From contig NZ_CAJYMD010000041.1 in NCBI RefSeq assembly GCF_913776015.1, positions 62,001 through 126,000 on the forward strand: DNA of 64,000 nucleotides, in the 5' to 3' direction. A model generated the notes under the pieces. That model did no database searches, was not told the origin of the DNA, and worked only from the letters and a program-made list of their open reading frames with translations. Of the stretch, positions 8,477-16,517 are shown in pieces; within the stretch, counting starts at the first letter, position 1, and every line of letters starts with the position of its first letter. A program made the position numbers and the translations under genes. Origin of the DNA: an uncultured Oxalicibacterium sp. Its GTDB lineage: Bacteria; Pseudomonadota; Gammaproteobacteria; Burkholderiales; Burkholderiaceae_D.

Positions 8477-10071
8477 TTCCAGCCTCCAATCGATGCCGCC
8501 AGCGCTACCGCTGCGGCGAGGAAACCGACAACCCAGCTGGCGCGATCCGTGATGGCGAACAGCAGCGGATCGTCATGAATTTCCATGCGCGAAATCTTAA
8601 GCCACAAGCGCATGATCCAGAACAGCATCAGCGGCAGAATCAGCCACAGGATGTCGGAATGCGGATAAAGCCGGCCATTGTCCTGACGGTCGATATACAG
8701 CGCCAACAGCATCACTGCGACGAAGCCGCTGGCAATGCCCATCGAGATCAGGTACGACAAATCGCTGGTGCGATAACCGCGACCGGCGGCAGAGGTCCGC
8801 CCGTCCTCGTTCATGAATTCCAGTTCGGCACAACGTTTGACCAATGCCAGACTCAGGAACATGAACAGCGATACCGCCAGCAACCAGTTGGAAATCACGA
8901 CATCACTGACCTCACCGCCAGCCAGAATGCGGTGCGTATACAGCGAAGCCAGTACCAAGACATCGACAATCGCAATCTGCTTGAGGCGCGCCGAATACAG
9001 CAGGGTCACCGCCACATACAGCAGCATCAGCAGGAAAAACGGCAACGCGATCCACAATGCCAACAGCAGTGACAAGGGCAGCAATACGCACACCAGCCCC
9101 ATCCCGAATGGAATCGACAAACGGGCCGAAGCAAAGGGGCGCTTGTTCTTGCGCGGATGCGCTCGATCCGATGCCAGATCAAACAAGTCATTGATGACAT
9201 AGGTTGCCGAAGCACACATGCCAAAGGCAACAAATGCCACCAGCGTGATCAACCAACGCTGCGCATCGAGCTCATGCGCGGCCAGCAGCGGCACAAAGAT
9301 CAGCACGTTCTTCGCCCATTGATGCAGGCGCAAAGCCTTGAAAGTCAGCAGCAAGGGTACCGGATGCGGATCAATAACCAGTGTCGGCGTGCGCAATGCC
9401 TCCGCGCGACGCAGCACCGATGGCGACGCATTCACCACCACGATCTCGCCGGCCTGCGCCCAGACAGCCAGATCGGGCGTGTCGTTACCGCAATAGGCAA
9501 ATCCCTTGCCGCCGGCATCGGCCTGAATCGCCTGCAATTTCGCGTGGGACTTGAGGTTGTTGTGGGCATCGCTGGCGATGACCGCATCAAACAGTTCGAG
9601 ATGCGCGCCCACCTGCTGCACCAATACCTTGTTGGAAGCGCTCGCCAACACCAGTCGACGGCCTGCCTGCCGCTGCTCGCGCAACCACGTCAGCAAGGAC
9701 TGGTTGTAAGGCAACAAGGAAACATCGAGCGTCACACGTTGAGCAATCTGCGCTTTCAGAAAGCCACGCCCGCGCAGCAGCCAGGCGAAACAGGCAAACA
9801 AATAGAAAGGATTGCGTTTGATCAGCAGCAGGAAGGATTCGAACAGCAGGTCGCTGTACGTCAGCGTGCCGTCGAGATCGACATAGATCGGCAAACCCTG
9901 ATGCGACACGGTATCAGCCGACGCCACATTGGTCGGCATGGCGGACGTGGCATGCAAGGGAATGTCCGGAGAAACGCTCAAATCACCACCTGGAAGCAAA
10001 GTTGGATCACAAGGAAGGGGTTGTCGGTTGGTGCACCCGCAGTCATGGCAGCCGCAAGTCACACAACACAT
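8473..10071 (-). CDS. Fusion of HAD phosphatase and UbiA-type prenyltransferase (DPPR-synthase-like)
   Basis: 532 residues as drawn. Residues about 60-255 are a HAD hydrolase: motif I YVDLDGTLTYSD, motif II VLASASNK, motif III with FAYCGNDTPDL. The C-terminal half is a UbiA-fold membrane protein with about eight helices and the metal/diphosphate motif NDLFDLASDRAHPRKNKRP, the form seen in decaprenyl-phosphate phosphoribosyltransferase rather than in ubiquinone enzymes. A plausible reaction is transfer of ribose-5-phosphate from PRPP to polyprenyl phosphate, followed by removal of the 5-phosphate by the HAD domain; this is inference. The start is uncertain: the ATG at 10071 gives a Cys-rich leader, ATG 9939 (MPTNVASADTV) is closer to the HAD domain, and an intermediate TTG follows AGGTGGTG. 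Confidence 0.8.
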   Translation of the reverse strand: MCCVTCGCHDCGCTNRQPLPCDPTLLPGGDLSVSPDIPLHATSAMPTNVASADTVSHQGLPIYVDLDGTLTYSDLLFESFLLLIKRNPFYLFACFAWLLRGRGFLKAQIAQRVTLDVSLLPYNQSLLTWLREQRQAGRRLVLASASNKVLVQQVGAHLELFDAVIASDAHNNLKSHAKLQAIQADAGGKGFAYCGNDTPDLAVWAQAGEIVVVNASPSVLRRAEALRTPTLVIDPHPVPLLLTFKALRLHQWAKNVLIFVPLLAAHELDAQRWLITLVAFVAFGMCASATYVINDLFDLASDRAHPRKNKRPFASARLSIPFGMGLVCVLLPLSLLLALWIALPFFLLMLLYVAVTLLYSARLKQIAIVDVLVLASLYTHRILAGGEVSDVVISNWLLAVSLFMFLSLALVKRCAELEFMNEDGRTSAAGRGYRTSDLSYLISMGIASGFVAVMLLALYIDRQDNGRLYPHSDILWLILPLMLFWIMRLWLKISRMEIHDDPLLFAITDRASWVVGFLAAAVALAASIGGWK

Positions 10072-10314
10072 CTGCCATCGGGATATCGGGATATCAGGTG
10101 CCAGCTATTAAGAAGACAAGCCGTGCCGCCACATGGTCGGCCGGCAATTTTCCAATTTCGCGCAAACAGCGTCAACCTTTAACGGCAGCACAGCACCTCG
10201 GCGCATCTATCTGCCAGGACGCGGTGCCGCACTTGATGCAAGCAACACCGTGCGGCGACATTCTATTGCGTTTAGGTCTGGCAGGTTTTTTGCTTAACGC
10301 ATATACTTTGGGCC
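10072..10314. other. Divergent intergenic region between the HAD-UbiA operon and kdsD
   Basis: 243 bases expected to hold the promoters of both operons. A TATACT hexamer at 10302-10307 lies just before kdsD but has no good -35 at normal spacing. Nothing else definite is seen. If the UbiA gene starts at 9939, the gap is correspondingly longer. Confidence 0.4.
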
Positions 10315-11346
10315 ATGACTGCGCCCAAAGCTCCCTATTCCCCTTCGGCTTCCCGCCTTGATGAGGCGCAAGCCGAACGCGCCCTGCGGTACGCCCATCA
10401 GACGTTGCAAATCGAAGCCGACGAAATTCTGTCGCTCAAACAACGTCTCGAAAGCAATGCCGGCCCGTTCATGCGCGCCGTCGATTTGTTGCTGCACTGC
10501 GAAGGGCGCGTCGTGGTATCCGGCATCGGCAAATCGGGGCATATCGCACGCAAGATCGCCGCGACGCTGGCCTCGACCGGCACCCCCGCCTTGTTCGTAC
10601 ACGCAGCCGAAGCTTCGCACGGCGATTTGGGCATGATCACGGCCAAGGATGCCCTGATCGCCATTTCCTATTCGGGCGAAGCCGGTGAATTGCTGTCCAT
10701 CGTGCCCATTCTCAAGCGCATGGGTGCGAGCCTGATTGCCGTTACCGGCAATGACCAATCCAACCTCGCCAAGCTGGCGGACGTGCACCTGAACGTCGCA
10801 GTAGAAAAAGAAGCATGTCCATTGAATCTGGCACCGACCGCAAGCACCACTGCCACGCTGGCACTCGGCGATGCGCTGGCCGTCGCACTGCTGGACGCCC
10901 GCGGTTTCGGTGCCGAAGACTTTGCGCGCTCGCATCCGGGCGGTGCACTCGGCCGTCGCCTGCTGACCCATGTGCGCGACGTCATGCGCACGGGCAATGC
11001 CATTCCAACCGTCGATGCCGACGCCACACTGTATACCGCCCTGCTTGAAATCAGTCGCAAGGGCATGGCCATGACGGCGATTGTCGACAAGGAAGGACGT
11101 GCCATCGGCGTTTTCACCGATGGCGATTTGCGCCGCCTGATCGAAAGCGTGCAGGATTTCTCCAAGCTGTCGATTGCCGAAGTCATGCATCCGAATCCAC
11201 GTAGCGTGCATCCCGACCAGCTTGCCGTCGAAGCCGTCGAACTGATGGAGCAGCATCGCATCAACCAGTTGCTGGTAACCGATGCAGAGCAGCGCCTCGT
11301 CGGCGCGCTCCATATCCACGACCTGACACGCGCGAAGGTGATCTGA
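10315..11346 (+). CDS. kdsD: Arabinose-5-phosphate isomerase
   Basis: KdsD/KpsF interconverts ribulose 5-phosphate and arabinose 5-phosphate, the first step to Kdo of LPS. The 343 residues show an N-terminal SIS domain (SGIGKSGHIARKIAATLAST, then SYSGEAGELLSIVPILK and the RSHPGGALGRRLL element) and two C-terminal CBS domains (residues about 215-343), as in the family. The start is the first ATG, and the protein N-terminus is slightly longer than in E. coli. kdsC starts three bases after the stop, so the two are co-transcribed and supply consecutive activities of Kdo synthesis. Confidence 0.95.
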   Translation: MTAPKAPYSPSASRLDEAQAERALRYAHQTLQIEADEILSLKQRLESNAGPFMRAVDLLLHCEGRVVVSGIGKSGHIARKIAATLASTGTPALFVHAAEASHGDLGMITAKDALIAISYSGEAGELLSIVPILKRMGASLIAVTGNDQSNLAKLADVHLNVAVEKEACPLNLAPTASTTATLALGDALAVALLDARGFGAEDFARSHPGGALGRRLLTHVRDVMRTGNAIPTVDADATLYTALLEISRKGMAMTAIVDKEGRAIGVFTDGDLRRLIESVQDFSKLSIAEVMHPNPRSVHPDQLAVEAVELMEQHRINQLLVTDAEQRLVGALHIHDLTRAKVI

Positions 11347-11349
11347 ACG

Positions 11350-11922
11350 ATGAGCAGCAACCCGTCTCACACCATCACCGACGCTTTGCACGAAGCAAGC
11401 GAGCAGACTGCGGCACGCGCTGCACGTGTACGCCTGATGATTTTCGATGTCGATGGCATTCTGACGGACGGCAGTCTGCACTTCAGCGCCGATGGCGAAG
11501 TCATGAAGACCTTCAACGTACTCGACGGTCATGGCATCAAGCTGCTGCAACAAGCCGGCATTGCCACTGCCATCATCAGCGCGCGCCAGTCGCCGATCGT
11601 TCTCAAGCGTGCGACCGATCTCGGCGTGCAGCATGTCTTTCAGGATGCACACGACAAGCGCACCATTTTCGAAGCGCTACTGGGCAAAACCGGCATGACC
11701 GCAGACGAATGCGGCTTCGTTGGTGACGATGTCATCGATCTGCCCATCCTGTCGCGCGTCGGCTTTGCCGCCAGCGTGCCCAATGGCCACGCGGAAGTAC
11801 GCAAGCGCGTACATTACGTAACCACGGCACAGGGCGGTCGTGGCGCGGCACGCGAATTGTGCGATTTCATCCTGCATGCACAAAACAAATACGAGGCGGC
11901 ACTGGCGCCGTATCTGGCATGA
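11350..11922 (+). CDS. kdsC: 3-deoxy-D-manno-octulosonate 8-phosphate phosphatase
   Basis: KdsC removes phosphate from Kdo-8-P. It is a small capless HAD enzyme of 190 residues: motif I MIFDVDGILTDG, motif II IISARQSPIV, and motif III with a Lys upstream and FVGDDVIDLPIL, all characteristic of KdsC, which works as a tetramer. The C-terminal tail (GGRGAARELCDFIL) is the conserved KdsC end. It lies three bases after kdsD, and its stop overlaps the lptC start (ATGA), so expression is coupled to LPS export. Confidence 0.96.
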   Translation: MSSNPSHTITDALHEASEQTAARAARVRLMIFDVDGILTDGSLHFSADGEVMKTFNVLDGHGIKLLQQAGIATAIISARQSPIVLKRATDLGVQHVFQDAHDKRTIFEALLGKTGMTADECGFVGDDVIDLPILSRVGFAASVPNGHAEVRKRVHYVTTAQGGRGAARELCDFILHAQNKYEAALAPYLA

Positions 11923-12515
11923 AGGCAGCGCGCCCGACCAATACCGTCAAGCTGGTGATTCTGATCGTGCTGGCCGCGAGTCTCGCGCTCGGCAGTCTGT
12001 GGCTGGTCGAAGTGATGCGTCGCCAAACCGAAGATACGCTGCCGCAAGCCGCACGCACCGATCCGGATTTCTATGTCGAGAAATTCAATTTCGTGCGCAT
12101 GGACAAGAATGGTTCCGCCCGCTACAACGTCACTGGTACGCAAATGCAGCACTATCCCGGCGACAATTCGTACCTGATCCAGAATCCCGTGATGCATAGC
12201 TATGGCGCTGATCGTCCGCCGATGGTGAGCCAATCCAAGCGCGCCACGATTCAGAACAACAACACCGAAGTGCACATGTATGACGACGTGCACATTGACC
12301 GTCCTGCCTCGGCGACATCGCAGCGCTTTCAGTTGAAAACGTCTTACCTGCTGTTGCTGCCTGATGAAGACATCATGAAGACGCCCAAGCCAGTCGAATT
12401 GCAACTGGGCGGTTCGGTACTCAACGGCGTCGGTATGGTCGCCAATAATGCAACGGGCGAATTCAAGCTGTCCGGCGATGTCCGCGGCACCTATCAGCCC
12501 GCATCCAGAAACTGA
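11919..12515 (+). CDS. lptC: LPS export system protein LptC
   Basis: 198 residues with one N-terminal membrane anchor (VKLVILIVLAASLALGSLWL) and a periplasmic beta-jellyroll domain (DPDFYVEKFNFVRMDKNG, the conserved start of the LptC fold). LptC sits in the inner membrane with LptB2FG and hands LPS to LptA. The ATG overlaps the kdsC stop by four bases. It is followed by lptA, lptB and rpoN, the usual proteobacterial order. Identification is strong from context plus fold signature, although LptC sequences diverge. Confidence 0.93.
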   Translation: MKAARPTNTVKLVILIVLAASLALGSLWLVEVMRRQTEDTLPQAARTDPDFYVEKFNFVRMDKNGSARYNVTGTQMQHYPGDNSYLIQNPVMHSYGADRPPMVSQSKRATIQNNNTEVHMYDDVHIDRPASATSQRFQLKTSYLLLLPDEDIMKTPKPVELQLGGSVLNGVGMVANNATGEFKLSGDVRGTYQPASRN

Positions 12516-12548
12516 CGCCTAGCGTCCAACGCTTTTCAGAGACAAGCC

Positions 12549-13103
12549 ATGAAACGTTTGCTGCCCTCTCTTTTTCTCGCAACCTGCCTTGCCATTCCGC
12601 TCGCGCACGCCGAAAAAGCAGACTCCACCAAACCCACTAACGTCGAAGCCAACAAGATGGAATACGACGACGTGAAGCAGATCAACACCTTCACCGGCAA
12701 CGTGGTGCTGACGCGCGGCACGATTCGCATGACCTCGGCCCGCATGATCGTGCGACAAGATCCGGAAGGCTATCAATTCGTCACCATGTACGCACCGCCG
12801 AACGGCCTTGCGACCTTTCGCCAGCGCCGCGACGGCGGCAATGACCAATGGATCGAAGGCAAGGCAGAGCGCATCGAATACGATGACAAGACCGAAATCA
12901 TGAAGTTGTTCGTACGCGCCGAAATGCGTCGCCTGGAAAACGGCAAGTCCACCGATGAAGTCCAGGGCGAATACATCTCCTACGACACGCGCGCCGAATT
13001 CTTCACCGTCCACAATTCGCCGAGCGGCACCAGCAAGGATGGCGGCGGACGTATTCGCGCCGTGATCCAGCCGCGCACGACAGCACCGGCAGGAGGCAAC
13101 TGA
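12549..13103 (+). CDS. lptA: LPS transport periplasmic protein LptA
   Basis: 184 residues. A cleavable signal peptide ([21 protein letters not shown]) is followed by the OstA/LptA jellyroll domain: [20 protein letters not shown] and [17 protein letters not shown] are the hallmark strands. LptA polymerises to bridge LptC and the outer-membrane LptD and carries LPS through the periplasm. The C-terminal tail is basic and Pro-rich. Its TGA overlaps the lptB ATG (TGATG), preceded by an AGGAGG ribosome-binding site inside lptA. Confidence 0.96.
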   Translation: MKRLLPSLFLATCLAIPLAHAEKADSTKPTNVEANKMEYDDVKQINTFTGNVVLTRGTIRMTSARMIVRQDPEGYQFVTMYAPPNGLATFRQRRDGGNDQWIEGKAERIEYDDKTEIMKLFVRAEMRRLENGKSTDEVQGEYISYDTRAEFFTVHNSPSGTSKDGGGRIRAVIQPRTTAPAGGN

Positions 13104-13843
13104 TGTCGAGCAAGCTGATCGTCAACGGACTGCAAAAAAGCTATGGTGCACGCCAGGTCGTGCGTGATGTCGGCCTGCAAGTGGAAAGCGGCGAAGTCGT
13201 CGGTCTGCTGGGGCCGAATGGCGCCGGCAAGACCACGTCGTTCTACATGATCGTCGGCCTCGTGCCGTCGGATGCCGGTGTGATCGAACTCGATGGCACC
13301 GACATCTCGCGTCGCCCGATTCACGAACGCGCCGTGCTCGGCCTCTCGTATCTACCGCAGGAAGCATCGGTCTTCCGCAAACTCAGCGTCGAAGACAATA
13401 TCCGCGCCGTGCTGGAGTTGCAGCGTGTCGATGGCAAGACCATCAGCCGCGATGAAATCGAAAACCGTCTCGACAAACTGCTCGCCGATCTGCAGATCGA
13501 AAAACTGCGCGGCAATCAAGCCATGTCGCTGTCGGGTGGTGAACGCCGCCGGGTGGAAATTGCACGCGCGCTGGCGACGAATCCTCGCTTCGTGCTCCTT
13601 GATGAGCCATTCGCCGGCGTCGATCCGATTGCCGTGATCGAGATTCAGCGTATCGTGCGCTTCCTCAAGGAACGCGGCATCGGCGTGTTGATCACCGATC
13701 ACAACGTACGCGAAACGCTCGGCATTTGTGATCACGCCTACATCATCAATCAGGGCGCCGTGCTGGCCAGCGGTCGCCCTGACGACATCATTGAAAACGA
13801 ATCGGTACGCCGCGTATATCTCGGCGAACACTTCCGCATGTAA
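13103..13843 (+). CDS. lptB: LPS export ABC transporter ATP-binding protein LptB
   Basis: 246-residue ABC ATPase that powers LPS extraction with LptF and LptG. Walker [18 protein letters not shown]-loop [18 protein letters not shown], signature [15 protein letters not shown], Walker [13 protein letters not shown] and H-loop [11 protein letters not shown] are all intact and LptB-like. The start overlaps the lptA stop and has a perfect AGGAGG. It is followed 18 bases later by rpoN, a conserved neighbour. Confidence 0.97.
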   Translation: MSSKLIVNGLQKSYGARQVVRDVGLQVESGEVVGLLGPNGAGKTTSFYMIVGLVPSDAGVIELDGTDISRRPIHERAVLGLSYLPQEASVFRKLSVEDNIRAVLELQRVDGKTISRDEIENRLDKLLADLQIEKLRGNQAMSLSGGERRRVEIARALATNPRFVLLDEPFAGVDPIAVIEIQRIVRFLKERGIGVLITDHNVRETLGICDHAYIINQGAVLASGRPDDIIENESVRRVYLGEHFRM

Positions 13844-13861
13844 TCGCGAAGAACAGGACTC

Positions 13862-15340
13862 ATGAAGCAATCCCTGCAATTACGCGTTTCCCAGCATCTG
13901 GCACTCACGCCCCAGTTGCAGCAATCGATTCGCCTGCTGCAACTGTCGACGCTCGAGTTGCATCAGGAACTGGAACAAATCCTTGCAGAAAATCCGATGC
14001 TGGAACGCACTGACGATCCGCTCGACAATGCCACACGTCTATTGGCAGACGGCGCCATCAGCACAGCATCCAGCACGACTGCCGACAGCCCAGCGAACAC
14101 GGAAAGCGGCGATACACCAACCACAGAGTTCGATGGCGGGAGCGAAGGCAGCAACGATGTTGGCGATAGTGGTGGCGATACCGACTGGAGCTTCGACGAT
14201 GTTGCTCGCACCTCCAAGGCACCGGAAGATGATGATGGCCGCCCACAGCTCGAAGCACATGAAACGACACTGCGCGAACACCTGCTTGAACAGGTGTCGC
14301 TGACGGTACGTGAACTGCGCGATCGTGCCCTGCTCGAACTGCTCATCGATGCACTCGACGACAACGGCTATCTCGAAGAATCACTCGATGAAATTCACGT
14401 CCGCCTGCCCGAAGAACTCGAGATCGAACCGGAGGAATTGCGCATTGCACTCAACCTTCTGCAAAGTTTTGATCCGGCCGGCGTCGGCGCACGCAATGCA
14501 TCCGAATGTTTGGCATTGCAGATTCGACGCATGCCCAAGGTGCCGTTCGTCACGCGCCGCATGGCGCTGGAAATCGTCGAGCAGTATCTCGGACTATTCG
14601 CGCAACGCGATTTCAACAAATTGCGCAAGGCTCTCAATTGCGATGACGAAGACTTGCGCGAAGCACAGGCCGTCATCAAGCAATGCAATCCACACCCCGG
14701 CGCACCGTATGCCAGCAATGCCTCCGATTACGTTGTGCCCGATGTGATCGTCAAACGTACACGCAGCGGCTGGCAAGTCACGCTCAATCATGACGTGATG
14801 CCACGCCTGCGCGTCAACAGCATGTACGCCAATATCCTCAAGCAAAGCAAGGGTGAGGGCTCACTCGGTTCGCAACTGCAGGAAGCCAAGTGGCTGATCA
14901 AAAACATGCGCCAGCGCTTCGATACCATCCTGCGTGTTTCACAGGCCATTGTCGAACGTCAACGCAATTTCTTCTCGCACGGTGCAGTGGCCATGCGGCC
15001 GCTTGTCTTGCGCGAAATTGCTGATACACTGGGTTTACACGAGAGCACCATTTCTCGTGTGACGACGCAGAAATACATGCTCACGCCGCACGGCATGTTC
15101 GAACTGAAATATTTTTTCGGTAGCCATGTGGCAACAGAAACGGGCGGCGAAGCATCATCGACTGCGATTCGTGCCTTGATCAAGCAACTGATAGGAGCCG
15201 AAAACCCGAAAAGCCCATTATCCGATAGCAAGATTGCAGACATGCTGGCGGAACAGGGAATGGTGGTGGCACGGCGCACCGTTGCCAAATATCGCGAAGC
15301 CCTCAAAATCCCCCCGGTGAATCTGCGCAAGTCTTTGTAG
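13862..15340 (+). CDS. rpoN: RNA polymerase sigma-54 factor
   Basis: 492 residues. Region I is the Gln/Leu-rich activator-interacting segment ([20 protein letters not shown]). Region II, residues about 50-130, is acidic and low-complexity (many Asp, Glu, Ser, Thr). Region III contains the core-binding domain, the DNA-binding helix-turn-helix ([20 protein letters not shown]) and the RpoN box [10 protein letters not shown] near residue 471. Sigma-54 directs activator-dependent promoters (-24/-12) for nitrogen, motility and related genes. It follows lptB directly and is followed by hpf. Confidence 0.98.
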   Translation: MKQSLQLRVSQHLALTPQLQQSIRLLQLSTLELHQELEQILAENPMLERTDDPLDNATRLLADGAISTASSTTADSPANTESGDTPTTEFDGGSEGSNDVGDSGGDTDWSFDDVARTSKAPEDDDGRPQLEAHETTLREHLLEQVSLTVRELRDRALLELLIDALDDNGYLEESLDEIHVRLPEELEIEPEELRIALNLLQSFDPAGVGARNASECLALQIRRMPKVPFVTRRMALEIVEQYLGLFAQRDFNKLRKALNCDDEDLREAQAVIKQCNPHPGAPYASNASDYVVPDVIVKRTRSGWQVTLNHDVMPRLRVNSMYANILKQSKGEGSLGSQLQEAKWLIKNMRQRFDTILRVSQAIVERQRNFFSHGAVAMRPLVLREIADTLGLHESTISRVTTQKYMLTPHGMFELKYFFGSHVATETGGEASSTAIRALIKQLIGAENPKSPLSDSKIADMLAEQGMVVARRTVAKYREALKIPPVNLRKSL

Positions 15341-15442
15341 CAACGCGTTGTTGATACGTCCTTTGTAGTTTGTTCTACCTTGCTGTGTTCCTGCACTGCA
15401 ATCGGCGCAAGAACCTCCAGTGAGTCATCATAGGAGCACTAT

Positions 15443-15802
15443 ATGAATCTCACCATCAGCGGACATCATCTCGAACTGACTCCAGCCATACGTGAATACG
15501 TACAAGGAAAACTGGAGCGCATCAAACGCCACTTCGACCAAGTCATCGACATTGCCGTCATCCTGACCGTGGACCATCTTCCAGAAAAAGAGAAACGCCA
15601 GCGCGCGGAAATCAATTTGCGTGTACGCGGCAAGGATCTGCATGCGGAAAGCATTGCGACCAACCTCTATGCCGCCATCGATGCGCTGATCGACAAGCTC
15701 GATCGCCAAGTCATCAAATACAAAACCAAGTTGCAGGATCACTCGAAGGCCGCGATCAAACGCATGCCGGATCCGAATTCTGATGCCATAGAAACTGCTT
15801 GA
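15443..15802 (+). CDS. hpf: Ribosome hibernation promoting factor (short HPF)
   Basis: 119 residues of the short HPF/YfiA type: [20 protein letters not shown] at the start and a Lys/Arg-rich surface ([20 protein letters not shown]) with the DLYAAID-like helix [15 protein letters not shown]. It binds the decoding centre of idle ribosomes and promotes 100S dimer formation in stationary phase. AGGAG lies nine bases before the ATG. In many Burkholderiales ptsN and hprK follow; here the gene ends at a terminator and the pilus operon converges on it instead. Confidence 0.95.
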   Translation: MNLTISGHHLELTPAIREYVQGKLERIKRHFDQVIDIAVILTVDHLPEKEKRQRAEINLRVRGKDLHAESIATNLYAAIDALIDKLDRQVIKYKTKLQDHSKAAIKRMPDPNSDAIETA

Positions 15803-15819
15803 TTCTCGAATCTCTGTAG

Positions 15820-15846
15820 AAAAGGACGCTGCGGCGTCCTTTTTTG
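15820..15846. terminator. Intrinsic terminator after hpf, shared with the convergent tonB-like gene
   Basis: AAAAGGACGC / GCGTCCTTTT stem with a four-base loop and a T-run, 17 bases after the hpf stop; usable from both strands. Confidence 0.85.
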
Positions 15847-15860
15847 ATTTCAGCCTGCCC

Positions 15861-16517
15861 TTAAGGCTGTCCAAAATCAACAGCAATCTTCATTGCGGCC
15901 CCTACCGCCTGACCATGGCGCGATCCCGGGACCATGACGGCCTCAGAAAAGGCATTCACCGCAGCTTGCTCAAATGCGGACGGCACATCCGACTGAACAA
16001 TCGATACTTGCTGCACACGTCCTCGTGCGTCAACATGCAAAAGGAGAACAACGCTGCCATGAGGCTTACCGAGTGCTGACTCTGGATAAGGCACCACAAC
16101 CGGTTGTTGCGGATAGGGTCGCTCATCCAATTCGCGCGCCGAAAAAAAATCAGGCGGTGTAGCGTTCAGCACGACATCGTCATGAGGCGCGTCCTGACCA
16201 ATTTTGGCAGAAACAGAGGAATCTGAGGATTCTGCTTCCGCCCTACTGCTCGATGCCTCGCTATTTGCTGCGGGCGGCGCCAACATCACTTCGACTACAG
16301 GTGCCGCCAAACGTGCTGCAGCCGGCTTGCCATCGAACCACAGAGAGCTGAGCAATAACGCATGCAAAAGTAAAACGATGCCCGCACATAGCCACGTCGA
16401 AGATTTTATGGAGCGCACACCTGACACTGCAAACCTGTCCGTATCAATCGATGATTTCTCGCCAACTGGTGCGACGGGCAGTACCAACGATGCCATCACC
16501 GCTCGACGGTAAGGCAT
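15861..16517 (-). CDS. TonB-family protein at the end of the minor-pilin operon
   Basis: About 218 residues: a cytoplasmic N-terminus, one hydrophobic helix (STWLCAGIVLLLHALLLSSL, about residue 40-60), an acidic/Ser-rich linker, and a TonB C-terminal domain (PYPESALGKPHGSVVLLLHV, GRVQQVSIVQSD, ending AMKIAVDFGQP). TonB proteins transmit energy from ExbBD to outer-membrane receptors. The linker here lacks the usual long Pro-Lys/Pro-Glu repeats. As drawn, the start (ATG 16517) overlaps the 3' end of pilY1 by 74 bases in another frame; ATG 16496 is an alternative and also overlaps. No exbB/exbD is nearby, so its role with the pilus genes is unexplained. Confidence 0.75.
   Translation of the reverse strand: MPYRRAVMASLVLPVAPVGEKSSIDTDRFAVSGVRSIKSSTWLCAGIVLLLHALLLSSLWFDGKPAAARLAAPVVEVMLAPPAANSEASSSRAEAESSDSSVSAKIGQDAPHDDVVLNATPPDFFSARELDERPYPQQPVVVPYPESALGKPHGSVVLLLHVDARGRVQQVSIVQSDVPSAFEQAAVNAFSEAVMVPGSRHGQAVGAAMKIAVDFGQP

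Noticed and set aside
10294-11652. A 452-codon minus-strand open frame rich in Gly, Gln, His and Arg
   Set aside because: It is the antisense of kdsD/kdsC; composition is typical of a shadow frame and there is no domain match or ribosome-binding site.
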